Positions 1 to 8,661 of a DNA stretch of 64,000 nucleotides are shown here, piece after piece; the stretch's first letter is position 1, and every line of letters starts with the position of its first letter. The position numbers were made by a program, and so were the translations under genes. The notes under the pieces are model-generated. The model was not told the origin of the DNA. It searched no databases and saw only the letters and a program-made list of their open reading frames with translations. This DNA comes from Amycolatopsis albispora (lineage in GTDB: Bacteria > Actinomycetota > Actinomycetes > Mycobacteriales > Pseudonocardiaceae): the NCBI RefSeq assembly GCF_003312875.1, contig NZ_CP015163.1, positions 2,108,001 through 2,172,000 of the forward strand, in the 5' to 3' direction.

Positions 1-1
1 G

Positions 2-274
2 ACCGCCAACACCATCACCGCCAGCGGCGCGTTGCTGGCAGACCTGAATCGCGTTCGCGATCGCGGCTGGGCCGCCACCATCGGGGAGCTGGAGACCGGG
101 CTGAACTCCGTCGCCGTGCCGGTCCGCGGGCCCGGCGGCCGCATCGCCGGCGCGCTGAGCGTGTCCGCCGCCGAAGAACACCTCGGGCTCGACGATTTCC
201 AGGACATCGCCAGGGTGCTCACCCAGGCCGCGGACGAAATCCTGGCGCGGTTGCAGCGGCTGACCCAGCCCTGA
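2..274 (+). CDS. IclR-family transcriptional regulator, C-terminal fragment
   Basis: The reading frame is open from the left edge of the window to a TGA at 272-274, so only the last 90 residues are present. The visible part matches the end of an IclR effector-binding domain: a loop with GWA, then ELETGLNSVAVPV, then a GGRIAGALSVS strand and a closing helix. In this family that domain binds small aromatic or organic-acid effectors, while the missing N-terminus would carry the winged helix. The next gene on the same strand is an MFS permease 150 bp away. That is a common arrangement for regulators of catabolic uptake genes, but the substrate cannot be read here. Confidence 0.85.
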   Translation, partial: TANTITASGALLADLNRVRDRGWAATIGELETGLNSVAVPVRGPGGRIAGALSVSAAEEHLGLDDFQDIARVLTQAADEILARLQRLTQP

Positions 275-423
275 ACCGCGGCCGCCACCCTTGACCCCTT
301 CTGACACATCTATTACGTTCCACAGATATATCAGTCGTCCAGCCGATCAAGGGTGATCATGAATTCGCATCGGACGAGGCCTTTCCCGCACCAGCCGCGC
401 ACCGGGACGGCGGGGTGAGCGGC

Positions 424-1842
424 ATGGACGACCAGCCCGCACCCCGCCAGGCCGTGGTCGAGGACGAGCGCACGATCCGCCGCGCGACCACCGCGGCCAC
501 ACTGGGAAATATCGCCGAATGGTACGACTTCGGCATTTATTCCTATCTCGCCGCGGTCGCACTTGATCGCGTTTTCTTTCCCGACGCCGGTGCCTGGGCG
601 ACGGTTTTCACCCTGGGCACTTTCGCCGCCGCTTTTGTGGTGCGCCCGCTCGGCGGATTCATTCTCGGCCCGCTCGGCGACCGGATCGGCCGCACCAAGG
701 TGCTGGCCGGGACGGTGCTGCTGATGGCGGTGGCCACGGTCCTGCTCGGGCTGGTGCCCGGGTACGGCACGATCGGCATCGCCGCGCCACTGCTGGTGTT
801 GTTCATCCGGATGCTGCAGGGTTTCTCGGCCGGTGGTGAATACACCGGCGCGCTCACCCTGGTCGCCGAATACGCCCCGGACCGCAGGCGCGGCTTTTTC
901 GGCAGCTGGCTCGAATTCGGCACGCTGGTCGGCTACACGCTCGGCGCCGGGATCTGCGCGATCCTGATCGCCGTGCTGCCCGAGGACGACCTGCTGTCGT
1001 GGGGCTGGCGGATCCCGTTCATGCTGGCGCTGCCGGTCGGCGTGGTCGGCATCTACCTGCGGGTCCGGCTGGAGGAGACGCCGGCGTTCCGCCAGCTGAT
1101 GGAACGCTCACCGGCGATGGCCACCATGTCGCTGCGCCGCGCCTTCCACATCCTGGTCACCCGCTACCGCTCGGCGGCGCTGATCGCCGGTGGGCTGGTG
1201 ATCGCCTGGAACGTCACCAACTACGTGCTGACCAACTACGTGCCTGCTTATCTCACCGGCACGCTGCCGGACCACGGGCACCACGGCACCAGCGAGTCGG
1301 TGTCCACCGCGCTGCAGGTCGGCGTGATGCTGGCGATGCTGTGCGTGGTGGTGTTCCTCGGCAGGCTCAGCGACCGGATCGGCCGCAAGCCGATCCTGGC
1401 CACCGGCAGCCTGGCGCTGGTGCTGCTCGGGCTGCCGTCGGTGTGGCTGCTGCAGAGCGGGCCCGCCGGGCAGGTCGCCGGGCTGCTGATCATGGGTTTC
1501 ACGCTGGTGTGCTTCGCCGCGGTGACCCCGTCGACGCTGCCCGCGTTGTTCCCCACGTTCATCCGCTACGGCAGCCTGGCGATCATCTTCAACATCTTCG
1601 TGTCCGCGTTCGCCGGCACCGCGCCCACGGTGATCGGCGTGGCCGTGACGACCTCGGGCAATCTCGACTGGCCCGGCTACTACCTCATCGGCGCCGGGGT
1701 GATCGGGCTGCTCGCCACGCTCTGGCTCAAGGAACCGGCCGGGCAGCCGCTGGCCGGGGCGGCGCCGCTCGCCTCCAGCGCCGACCTGCCGTCGCCGGAA
1801 CTGTCGGAAACCGGTGTGCCGCTGGAAAATCCGCGTCAGTAG
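424..1842 (+). CDS. MFS transporter of the metabolite:H+ symporter (MHS) type
   Basis: The predicted 472-residue protein has about twelve hydrophobic segments and begins with the MHS signature region GNIAEWYDFGIYSYLA. The loop 2-3 motif GDRIGRTKVL and its repeat in the second half, LSDRIGRKPIL, are both clear. The helix-4 motif RMLQGFSAGGEYTGA is typical of ProP/KgtP/ShiA-like proton symporters for osmolytes, dicarboxylates or aromatic acids. An in-frame GTG lies at 415, but the ATG at 424 is preferred because GGGGTGAG at 412-419 sits just upstream as a ribosome binding site. The partial IclR gene upstream is a plausible regulator. The exact substrate is not predictable from sequence alone. 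Confidence 0.88.
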   Translation: MDDQPAPRQAVVEDERTIRRATTAATLGNIAEWYDFGIYSYLAAVALDRVFFPDAGAWATVFTLGTFAAAFVVRPLGGFILGPLGDRIGRTKVLAGTVLLMAVATVLLGLVPGYGTIGIAAPLLVLFIRMLQGFSAGGEYTGALTLVAEYAPDRRRGFFGSWLEFGTLVGYTLGAGICAILIAVLPEDDLLSWGWRIPFMLALPVGVVGIYLRVRLEETPAFRQLMERSPAMATMSLRRAFHILVTRYRSAALIAGGLVIAWNVTNYVLTNYVPAYLTGTLPDHGHHGTSESVSTALQVGVMLAMLCVVVFLGRLSDRIGRKPILATGSLALVLLGLPSVWLLQSGPAGQVAGLLIMGFTLVCFAAVTPSTLPALFPTFIRYGSLAIIFNIFVSAFAGTAPTVIGVAVTTSGNLDWPGYYLIGAGVIGLLATLWLKEPAGQPLAGAAPLASSADLPSPELSETGVPLENPRQ

Positions 1843-1855
1843 CGCCTCAAGCGCC

Positions 1856-2131
1856 TCAGCCGGGTGCTTTCAGCAGGCGCTCCAGCTCGGCACTCGCCTG
1901 CTCGTACCCGGCGTCCGAGATGCGCTGCAGCTCGACGAGGTCCCCGGCCGCGACCGCGCGCCGGGTGAGCAACTCCCCCGCCCGCCGGCAGCCTTCGTCC
2001 AGCAGCCCGCTCAGCTCGGCCACGTCGCTCTCGGCGTCGGCCAGCTCGGCGAGGCGGTCCATGGCGGTCTCGTTGCCCTCGTCGGCGAGGGCGCGCAGCG
2101 TTTCCCGGTTGTACTTGACCATGTCCGCCAT
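1856..2131 (-). CDS. Small helical protein of unknown function
   Basis: This 91-residue frame starts MADMVKYNRE and is rich in Ala, Glu and Leu. It looks fully alpha-helical, with repeated Leu spacing and no signal peptide, membrane segment or recognisable motif. It is divergent from the MerR gene at 2177, with only 45 bp between the start codons. The two may therefore share a promoter region and MerR could control it. Its 3' end is 13 bp from the end of the convergent MFS gene. A longer open frame runs upstream on this strand but overlaps the MerR gene completely and is rejected. I do not recognise the family. Confidence 0.6.
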   Translation of the reverse strand: MADMVKYNRETLRALADEGNETAMDRLAELADAESDVAELSGLLDEGCRRAGELLTRRAVAAGDLVELQRISDAGYEQASAELERLLKAPG

Positions 2132-2176
2132 GCTGCGGCCTTTCCCCTGGGGCAAGGTCAAGCGGTGAGTGGGAAG

Positions 2177-2920
2177 ATGGGCCGGGTGATCACCATCGGC
2201 CAGCTGGCCCGGTACGTCGGGGTGTCGGCGAAGACGATTCGCGTCTACCACAACAAGGGCCTGCTGCCCGAGCCGCCGCGTGACGCCTCCGGTTACCGGC
2301 GCTACGACGCCGGGCACGCGATCGACCTGGTCAAGATCCGCACGCTGGCCGAGGCCGGGGTGCCGCTGGCCCGCATCCGCGAACTGCGCGCGGCCACCGA
2401 AGAAGAGTTCCAGGAGACGCTGACCCGCCTCGACGCCGACCTCACCGAGCGCATCGCCGCGCTGCAGGCCACCCAGGAACGCCTCCGGCGGCTGGCCCAC
2501 GGCCGCCTGCTGGCGCTGCCCGCGGAGGTCAGGGCGCATCTGGACCAGCTGCCGCGCCTCGGGTTCAGCGAACGGTGGGTCGAGTTGCAGACGGACCTGT
2601 GGATCCTCGTGTACGCCACCCAACCCGGCACGGCGAGCGCGCTGTTCCACGAGCAGGCCCAGATGCTCACCGATCCCGTGCTGCGCGAGATGTTCCTCGA
2701 CTACGACCACGCGCACGACCTCGATCCCCACGATCCGCGCATCGACGCGCTCGCCCGGCGGGCCGTCCAGGCCACCCGCGCGCGGTACGGCACCGGTGAC
2801 CTGCCCGGCCAGGACACCGGCACCGAGATCCCCGCGATGATCCAGGCCGCGGTCAACGCCTCTTCCCCGGCGTGGCAACGGATCGACGCCCTGATCCGGG
2901 AACAACTCGGCCTCCGCTGA
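2177..2920 (+). CDS. MerR-family transcriptional regulator
   Basis: The N-terminus ITIGQLARYVGVSAKTIRVY is a typical MerR winged helix, followed by HNKGLLPEP and SGYRRYD. A long coiled-coil dimerisation helix follows at about residues 80-115. The C-terminal half (about 130 residues) lacks the Cys pattern of metal sensors and looks like a TipA-like or other organic-ligand domain; its ligand is unknown. Start choice is uncertain. ATG 2177 is used, but GTG 2186 lies 9 nt downstream of GGGAAG and gives a more usual MerR N-terminus. The divergent small gene at 1856-2131 is the most likely regulatory partner apart from autoregulation. Confidence 0.85.
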   Translation: MGRVITIGQLARYVGVSAKTIRVYHNKGLLPEPPRDASGYRRYDAGHAIDLVKIRTLAEAGVPLARIRELRAATEEEFQETLTRLDADLTERIAALQATQERLRRLAHGRLLALPAEVRAHLDQLPRLGFSERWVELQTDLWILVYATQPGTASALFHEQAQMLTDPVLREMFLDYDHAHDLDPHDPRIDALARRAVQATRARYGTGDLPGQDTGTEIPAMIQAAVNASSPAWQRIDALIREQLGLR

Positions 2921-2930
2921 CCCGGCCGCC

Positions 2931-4790
2931 TCAGGCCCGGAGGAACTGCTCCGGCCTCAGCGCCCTCGCCACCACCCGGGTGTCGCCGACCCAGCCGTAG
3001 AAGCCGTGCCCGTAGGACAGCGCGAACTGCGTGGCGCCGATGACAAACGGCTTGCCGAGCGTGGCGATGCCCCGCGACTCCTCGCTCGCGTTGCGGGCGA
3101 TCGGTGAGCCGTCGACGTAGACGATCGTGCGGCGGCCGTCGTTGACCACGGCGACGTGGGTCCAGCGGCCGGTCGGCAGCGCGTGGCTCCACGACGTCGG
3201 GTCGGCGTCGGTGTGCTTCGGGTAGACCACGAACTGCAGGAACCGCTCACCGGAGAGGTTCAGGCTGCACGTCGGCTCCTCCGGCGACCAGCCGCTGGTC
3301 TTGCCCGCGTCCCCGGCGCGGCCCTCCCAGCTGAGAATGCCCATGAACGCGTGGTCGCCGGTGAACGGCTCGGGCAGCTTGATGAACGTCTCGATGGTGT
3401 AGCCCTCCAGGAAGGCCATGCCGTTGATCGGCGCGCCCGGTCCGGTCCGCAGCACCGCGCCGCGGTCGGGGCCCTTGCCGCCGTCGAAGCGGAGGCTGGC
3501 GTGCGCGGGCTGGGCGCGGTGGTGCTCGGCCGACCAGGTGAGCACCTCGGGCGCGCTCTGGTGCAGCAGTTCCGCGCGCAGGTCGTTGCCGTGGCCGGTG
3601 AGGTCGCGGGCGACGGTGCCCGGCGCGACCGGCGAGCCGTCCGGGCCGGGGGTGCTGCCCGCCGCGTCGAACCGCCAGTAGGCCACCGTGCCCGGCACCA
3701 GCACCGCGGACGGCGGGCGCGGCGGCGGCACCACCGGCGGCGCGAACGCGGCGAACCGCTGCTCGAAGTCGATTTCCACGGTGAACCGCTCGACGTCCCC
3801 GCTCAGCTCGGCGTGCTCGGCCTGCAGCGGCTCACGCCGGTCCGCGGGCAGCCCGCGCAGCCACGGCGAGAAGGTCTCCACGTCGATCACGCCGCGCGCC
3901 AGGTCGAACCGGTAGTACCGCACCATGCCCGCGCCGCCGTAGTAGCGGTCCTGGTAGTTGGTGATGTGCAGGTGGACCGGGTGGCCCGCGTCGTTGGTCA
4001 GCGTGGTGCGCCCGCACGGCCAGTAGTGCCCGTTGAGCGCGAGGAAGATCTGGTCGTTGCCGCGGATCAGCCGGTTCCACAGCAGGTCGCCGTACCCGGA
4101 CAGCGAGGCCTGCCCCGCGTCGTCCGCCGCGACGACCTCGTGCGTGGTCAGGATCGTGGGCAGGGTGGGGTGGCTGTCCAGCACACCCTGCGCCCAGGCG
4201 ATACCGCGTTCGGAGGCACGCCAGTCGAGCGCGAGCAGCAGCCACTGCCTGCCGCCGCCGGTGAGCACGTGGAAGCTGTGGTACCCGTCCGGCGACGAGC
4301 CGCCGTAGGTGGGCATCCGGCGGAACCGGTCCGGCCCGAAGGTCCGCAGGTACGGGGTGGCGCCGCGCTGGTCGTCGCTGTTGCCGGGCACGTCGTGGTT
4401 CCCGGCGAGCATGCTGTAGGGCAGCCTGCCGTCGATCGACCGGAACACCTCGTCGGCGGCGCGCATCTCGGCTTCGGTGCCGTGCTCGGTGACGTCGCCG
4501 AGGTGCGCCAGGAACACGATGTTGTCCTCACGCCGTCGTCTCATCAGGTGCATCAGCGCCTCGCGCACCGGACCCGGGTCGGACCCGCCCTCGTCGAACA
4601 GGTACTGGGTGTCGGGCATGACGGCGAGCGTGAACCGCGGGTCGCGCGGATCGACCGGGCCGCTGGCTTCCGCGGCCTGTGCGGCCGGTGCGGAAAAGCC
4701 GGGCCACAGCGCCGAAGAAGCGGCGACGGCGGGCGTGACGGCCGCGGCCCGGAGCAGGGAACGGCGGGCGAGCTGACGCGAGTCGGGCAC
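2931..4790 (-). CDS. Tat-exported calcineurin-like metallophosphoesterase with C-terminal LamG domain
   Basis: The predicted 619-residue secreted protein starts with a twin-arginine signal (ARRSLLR, then an Ala-rich stretch ending APAAQA). Metal-binding motifs of the calcineurin phosphoesterase fold appear in order: PDTQY near residue 60, GDV near 98, GNHD near 130, TTHE, and NGHYW. The C-terminal 250 residues form a concanavalin/LamG-like domain (VAYWRFDAAG, then WTHVAVVNDGRRTIVYVDG). Such proteins act outside the cell on phosphoesters, and the LamG part suggests binding to a polymer. The start is set at GTG 4790 because GGAGG lies 4 nt upstream; an in-frame GTG at 4826 has no such site. The gene stands alone. 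Confidence 0.87.
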   Translation of the reverse strand: MPDSRQLARRSLLRAAAVTPAVAASSALWPGFSAPAAQAAEASGPVDPRDPRFTLAVMPDTQYLFDEGGSDPGPVREALMHLMRRRREDNIVFLAHLGDVTEHGTEAEMRAADEVFRSIDGRLPYSMLAGNHDVPGNSDDQRGATPYLRTFGPDRFRRMPTYGGSSPDGYHSFHVLTGGGRQWLLLALDWRASERGIAWAQGVLDSHPTLPTILTTHEVVAADDAGQASLSGYGDLLWNRLIRGNDQIFLALNGHYWPCGRTTLTNDAGHPVHLHITNYQDRYYGGAGMVRYYRFDLARGVIDVETFSPWLRGLPADRREPLQAEHAELSGDVERFTVEIDFEQRFAAFAPPVVPPPRPPSAVLVPGTVAYWRFDAAGSTPGPDGSPVAPGTVARDLTGHGNDLRAELLHQSAPEVLTWSAEHHRAQPAHASLRFDGGKGPDRGAVLRTGPGAPINGMAFLEGYTIETFIKLPEPFTGDHAFMGILSWEGRAGDAGKTSGWSPEEPTCSLNLSGERFLQFVVYPKHTDADPTSWSHALPTGRWTHVAVVNDGRRTIVYVDGSPIARNASEESRGIATLGKPFVIGATQFALSYGHGFYGWVGDTRVVARALRPEQFLRA

Positions 4791-4953
4791 GGGTCCTCCA
4801 AGATCGGGTTCGCCGCGAGCGTTCACCCGTTCGCTTGCGCCTGGATGACACCCGGCCGAACAACCGGCGCCCCACCGGCGAACAAGCCCGCCCCCGGACG
4901 CGACGCGGCCCCGGTCAGCCGAGGACCGGGGCCGCGTTCGCCGGGCGGGTTCG

Positions 4954-5253
4954 TCAGGAGGGCTGGTAGGTCAGGCAGTTCGCCGCGTGGTCGCCGGTGC
5001 CGGGGCCGACGCGCACGCCGGAGGCGGTGCACTCGAGACCGGAGTTGTGCACGCAGTCCGAGCGCGTGCACGCCCCGACCTGTGCGACGACCTTGTCCAG
5101 GCCGCCCTTGGTGTTCAGCGCGACGAAGGTGTCGCAGTCGGCGGCACCGTTGCTGCCGCCGACGGTGATGGCGTACGCGTGGCAGCCGTCGTGGTTGTAG
5201 GAGCACCCGGTGACCGTGCACTCGCGCACGGCGGGCATTTCGGTGGTGGTCAT
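4954..5253 (-). CDS. Cysteine-rich DUF1540 protein with two repeats
   Basis: The 99-residue protein contains two copies of a Cys-rich DUF1540-type module. The first is CTVTGCSYNHDGCHAYAI with a following CDTF. The second is CTRSDCVHNSGLECTASG with a following NCLTY. Four cysteines per module suggest a small metal-binding fold, but the metal and function are unknown. The ATG at 5253 is preceded by GAGG at suitable spacing. It diverges from the LLM oxidoreductase gene across about 310 bp. That gap holds a sequence resembling an iron-regulator box (listed separately), which would fit a metal-linked role, although the match is only partial. Confidence 0.8.
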   Translation of the reverse strand: MTTTEMPAVRECTVTGCSYNHDGCHAYAITVGGSNGAADCDTFVALNTKGGLDKVVAQVGACTRSDCVHNSGLECTASGVRVGPGTGDHAANCLTYQPS

Positions 5254-5344
5254 CAGCCGCACCTCGCAAAGGTGAAGTGGTGGGAATGCGTCAGTACCCG
5301 GAAACGGTGCCACCGGGAAAGGCCGTCCGCAACCGCGCGGCCAT

Positions 5345-5363
5345 TGAGGCAAGCCTTACCTGC
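5345..5363. promoter_or_regulatory. Possible DtxR/IdeR-type iron box (weak)
   Basis: TGAGGCAAGCCTTACCTGC agrees with the actinobacterial iron box TTAGGTTAGSCTAACCTAA at 13 of 19 positions by hand alignment, and the inner part AGGCAAGCCTTACCT is quasi-palindromic. It lies about 90 bp upstream of the DUF1540 start. The rest of the 5254-5562 intergenic region shows nothing else I can name. Confidence 0.35.
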
Positions 5364-5562
5364 GCGCCAATTTCCGCCCGCATCCTCGCAGCTCAGCCCC
5401 GGTGCACTGGATTGGTGAAAAACATTCGACCGGCCACAGCCGACCCCAATGAGTGATTCTCCGGCGAATTCGGCGCGGCGCCTTTTCATCGACGCCCCAC
5501 GGCCGCCCCGGCCGCGGGAAATCCGGTTGCCCCCGGCCGCCGGCGTGCCCGAGGATGCGCGG

Positions 5563-6429
5563 GTGCGCTATTCGATCAACATCCCGAACTTCGGCGACTT
5601 CGCCGACGCCAGGACGGTCGCGAAGGCGGCCAAGGCCGCCGAGGACGCGGGGTGGGACGCCCTGTTCGTCTGGGACCACGTCGTGCACGACAAGGCGGAG
5701 CGCCGCGGGCAGCCCTTCGGTGATCCGTGGATGCTGCTGACCGCCGCCGCACTGGCCACCTCGCGGCTCCGGCTCGGCACGCTCGTCACGCCGGTGGCGC
5801 GGCGCCGTCCCGAGCAGCTCGCGCGCCAGGTGGCCACGCTCGACGCGCTCAGCGACGGCCGGGTGATCTTCAGCGCGGGCGTCGGCGGCCCGATCGAGGA
5901 CGAGTTCGGCAGCTTCGGTGACGTGGTCGATCCGGTGGAGCTGGCCGAGCGTCTCGACGAGGGCCTCGGCCTGCTCGACCGGTACTGGTCCGGCACGCGC
6001 GTGGACCACGAGGGACGGCACTACCGCGTGCGCGAAGTCGAACTGCTGCCCGCCACCGTGCAGCAGCCGCGGCCGCCGGTGTGGATCGCCGGGGTGTGGC
6101 CGAACCGCCGCCCGATGCGCCGCGCGGCGGCCTGGGACGGGGTGGTGCCGCTGTTCAAGACCGCTTCGCACGGCCACCCGCCCGCCGTCGAAGAGGTTCG
6201 TGACGTGGTGGCCTACGTGACCGAGCACCGCACGGCGCCCGGTCCGTTCGAAGTGGTGGTCGGCGGGGTCAGTCCCGGTGACGCCGCCGCGGCCCGCGCG
6301 CTGGTCGCCCCGCTCGCCGACGCCGGCGCGACCTGGTGGGACGAACGGCAGCTCCAGGAAAGCGACGACCTGCACCGCTTCGACGCGGTCCTGCGGCGCA
6401 TCGAAGCCGGGCCGCCGAAGGTCCCGTGA
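5563..6429 (+). CDS. LLM-class (luciferase-like) flavin-dependent oxidoreductase
   Basis: A 288-residue TIM-barrel flavin monooxygenase-like protein. It opens with RYSINIPNFGDFAD and continues with AEDAGWDALFVWDHV, then LGTLVTPVARRRPEQLARQVATLD, all typical of the bacterial luciferase/F420 superfamily. Residues such as VWIAGVWPNRRPMRRAAAWDG correspond to the C-terminal cofactor-binding region. Whether it uses FMN or F420 is not decided by what I can see. The frame is open upstream to 5449, but GTG 5563 is chosen because GAGG lies 8 nt upstream and the protein then begins at the first barrel strand. The stop overlaps the start of the broken GNAT gene (GTGA), suggesting translational coupling. 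Confidence 0.85.
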   Translation: MRYSINIPNFGDFADARTVAKAAKAAEDAGWDALFVWDHVVHDKAERRGQPFGDPWMLLTAAALATSRLRLGTLVTPVARRRPEQLARQVATLDALSDGRVIFSAGVGGPIEDEFGSFGDVVDPVELAERLDEGLGLLDRYWSGTRVDHEGRHYRVREVELLPATVQQPRPPVWIAGVWPNRRPMRRAAAWDGVVPLFKTASHGHPPAVEEVRDVVAYVTEHRTAPGPFEVVVGGVSPGDAAAARALVAPLADAGATWWDERQLQESDDLHRFDAVLRRIEAGPPKVP

Positions 6430-6940
6430 CGACTCCCCTGACGCCCGGCGACGGGCCCGCGCTGCAGGACCTGCTGGAGCGCTGCGACGACTACTCGCGG
6501 ATGAACTTCGGCATCCCGACCGGCGCGGCGGACGCGCAAAGCCAGTTCCTCGAAGGCCTGCAACACGTTCCCGAGGAACGCAAGCACTTGCTGGGGTGAC
6601 CGTCGACGGCCGCCTGGTCGCCGCCGCCGATCTGCTGGAGGGCTATCCCGACGCGCGCACGGCGGTGCTGGGCATGCTGGTGGTCGACCCGGACCGGCGT
6701 GGGCAGGGCCTGGGCACCGGACTGCTGCTGGGTCTCGGCGCGGAACTGGCCGGGCGGGACATCGAGCGGATGCGCGTGGACTGCCACGTCGCCGAGAACG
6801 CCCGGGCCGTGACGCTGCTGGCGCGGCTCGGCTTCACCGAGGTGTCCCGCGAGGAGATCACCGTGGCCGCCGGGCAGAACCGCACCCGGGTGCTGTGGGC
6901 GGCCGGCCTCCCGCTCCGCGTCCAGCCGCCTGCCGGGTGA
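6426..6940 (+). pseudogene. GNAT-family N-acetyltransferase interrupted by a frameshift
   Basis: A GTG at 6426 overlaps the preceding stop and starts a frame encoding VTTPLTPGDGPALQDLLERC, which ends at a TGA at 6597-6599 after HLLG. The acetyl-CoA binding half (MLVVDPDRRGQGLGTGLL, then ENARAVTLLARLGFTEV) continues in another frame to 6940. The break is at the GGGG run 6593-6596. One extra G there would fuse both parts into a normal single GNAT protein of about 170 residues (LLGVTVDGRL across the join). It is therefore either a recent inactivation or a sequencing error in a homopolymer. The substrate is unknown. Confidence 0.78.
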
Positions 6941-6959
6941 GTCGTGCCAGGATGGCCGC

Positions 6960-7658
6960 ATGCCCGTGGAAAACGACTACGACCTCTTCGCCGAGGCGTA
7001 CACCGCCGAAAACGAGACCAGCCTGATCAACGCGTACTACACGCTGCCGGCCATGCTGGACCTGGCCGGCGAGGTGGCCGGACGGCGGATCCTCGACGCG
7101 GGCTGCGGCGCCGGTCCCCTGCTGGCCCAGCTGCGCGACCGGGGCGCGGTCGTGTCCGGCTTCGACGCCAGCGCCAGGATGCTGGAGCTGGCCCGGCGGC
7201 GGCTCGGCGGTGACGCGGACCTACGCGTCGCCGACATCACCGCGCCCCTGCCATACCCGGACAGTGCGTTCGACGACGTCGTGTCCGCGCTGGTGCTGCA
7301 CTACCTGGAGGACTGGAGCGCGCCGCTGGCCGAGCTGCGGCGCGTGCTGCGGCCCGGCGGCAGGCTGATCCTGGCGGTCAACCACCCGCTGCTCTACAAG
7401 CTGGTCCACCCCGGTAGCGACTACTTCGCCATCGCCAAGTGGTCCGACGAGTACACCTTCGACGGGCAGAAAGCCGAGCTGACCTACTGGCACCGGCCGC
7501 TGCACGCGATGACCGGCGCCTTCACCGAAGCCGGTTTCCGGACGGCGGTCATCAGCGAGCCGCCGCCGGGGCCGGGTGCCCGCGAGCGCTTCCCCGAAGA
7601 GCTCGCGGGCAAGCAGGCCTTCCTGTGCTTCCTGTTCTTCGTGCTGGAAGCCGTCTAG
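6960..7658 (+). CDS. Class I SAM-dependent methyltransferase
   Basis: The 232-residue protein has the Rossmann-type methyltransferase motif I ILDAGCGAGPLLAQL, the acidic motif II residue in SGFDASARML, and the post-motif strand FDDVVSALVLHYLEDW. The region LRRVLRPGGRLILAVNHPLL is typical of UbiE/Methyltransf_11 proteins acting on small molecules. AGGA lies shortly upstream of the ATG. It follows the broken GNAT gene on the same strand and is convergent with the quinone-oxidoreductase-like gene 11 bp away. The methyl acceptor cannot be inferred. Confidence 0.87.
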   Translation: MPVENDYDLFAEAYTAENETSLINAYYTLPAMLDLAGEVAGRRILDAGCGAGPLLAQLRDRGAVVSGFDASARMLELARRRLGGDADLRVADITAPLPYPDSAFDDVVSALVLHYLEDWSAPLAELRRVLRPGGRLILAVNHPLLYKLVHPGSDYFAIAKWSDEYTFDGQKAELTYWHRPLHAMTGAFTEAGFRTAVISEPPPGPGARERFPEELAGKQAFLCFLFFVLEAV

Positions 7659-7669
7659 CGGAGGAAACC

Positions 7670-8590
7670 TCAGACGGTCAGCACGATCTTGCCGCGCGTC
7701 CGCCCCGCCTGGCTCAGTTCCCAGGCGCGCGCCGCCTCGGCCAGCGGCAGTTCGTGTTCGACGTGCACGGCGAGCTTGCCCTCGTCCGCCAGGCGCCCGA
7801 GTTCGGCCAGCCCGGCCGAATCCGGGCGGACCCACAGCGCCTGGCCGCCCAGCCCGACCACGTCACCGTCCGCAATGGACACCAGCCGCGACCGGTCCCG
7901 GTGCACCTCCACCGAGGCCCGCACCGCGCCACCACCGACGAAGTCCAGCACCACGTCCACCCCTTCGGGCGCCAGCGCCTTCACCCGGTCGGCGAGGCCG
8001 TCGCCGTAGGTGATCGGCTCCGCGCCGAGCGAGCGCAGGTACTCGTGGTTGCGCTCGCTCGCCGTGCCGATCACGCGCGCACCGCGGGCCACGGCGATCT
8101 GCACGCCGAGCGAACCCACGCCACCGGACGCGCCGTGCACCAGCACGGTGTCCCCGGAGGTGACCCCGGTGCGGTCGATCGACTGCAGCGCGGTGAGCCC
8201 GGCGAGCGGCACCCCGGCCGCCTGCGACCAGCTCAGCGAGGCGGGCTTGCGCGCGAGCATGCGCACGTTCGCCGACACGCGTTCCGCGTACGCCCCGAGG
8301 TGCGCGGAGTCCTTGCGGATGTAGCCGTACACCTCGTCACCGACGGCGAATTCCGGCACGTCCGGGCCGAGCGCGGTGATCACCCCGGCCACGTCCCACC
8401 CGGGTACGAGCGGGAAGTGGACCTCCATCAGCGAGTCGAGATAACCCGCGCCCAGCTTCCAGTCCACCGGGTTCACCCCGGCGGCCTTGACCTCGATCAG
8501 CACCTCGCTGGGCGCGACCTTCGGTTCCGGGTGTTCGGTCAGGGTGAGCTGCTCGGGGCCGCCGTAAGCGGCCTGCGTGATCGCCTTCAT
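7670..8590 (-). CDS. NADP-dependent quinone oxidoreductase-like MDR protein
   Basis: A 306-residue zinc-free medium-chain dehydrogenase/reductase. It begins MKAITQAAYGGPEQLTL, carries PEPKVAPSEVLIEVKAAGVNPVDWKLGAGYL in the GroES-like part, and has the nucleotide-binding loop VHGASGGVGSLGVQIA. The family reduces quinones or enones with NADPH. No structural zinc-binding Cys cluster is seen. It is transcribed towards the methyltransferase and away from the Vat-like gene, which reads in the same direction 71 bp upstream. No pathway context is evident. Confidence 0.87.
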   Translation of the reverse strand: MKAITQAAYGGPEQLTLTEHPEPKVAPSEVLIEVKAAGVNPVDWKLGAGYLDSLMEVHFPLVPGWDVAGVITALGPDVPEFAVGDEVYGYIRKDSAHLGAYAERVSANVRMLARKPASLSWSQAAGVPLAGLTALQSIDRTGVTSGDTVLVHGASGGVGSLGVQIAVARGARVIGTASERNHEYLRSLGAEPITYGDGLADRVKALAPEGVDVVLDFVGGGAVRASVEVHRDRSRLVSIADGDVVGLGGQALWVRPDSAGLAELGRLADEGKLAVHVEHELPLAEAARAWELSQAGRTRGKIVLTV

Positions 8591-8661
8591 GCCCGGCTCA
8601 ACAGGCCGGCCCGCCCGCGCATTCCGGTCCGGCCGGGTGAACGTCCACACAGCACGGTGAC

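Noticed and set aside
275..423. A promoter or IclR operator between the IclR fragment and the MFS gene.
   Set aside because: TTGACC at 291 and AT-rich stretches at 311-331 are present, but spacing to a -10 element is wrong and no clear palindrome is seen.
1856..2905. A 349-codon minus-strand frame whose end includes the small helical protein.
   Set aside because: The upstream two thirds are antisense to the MerR gene; only the part from ATG 2131 is kept.
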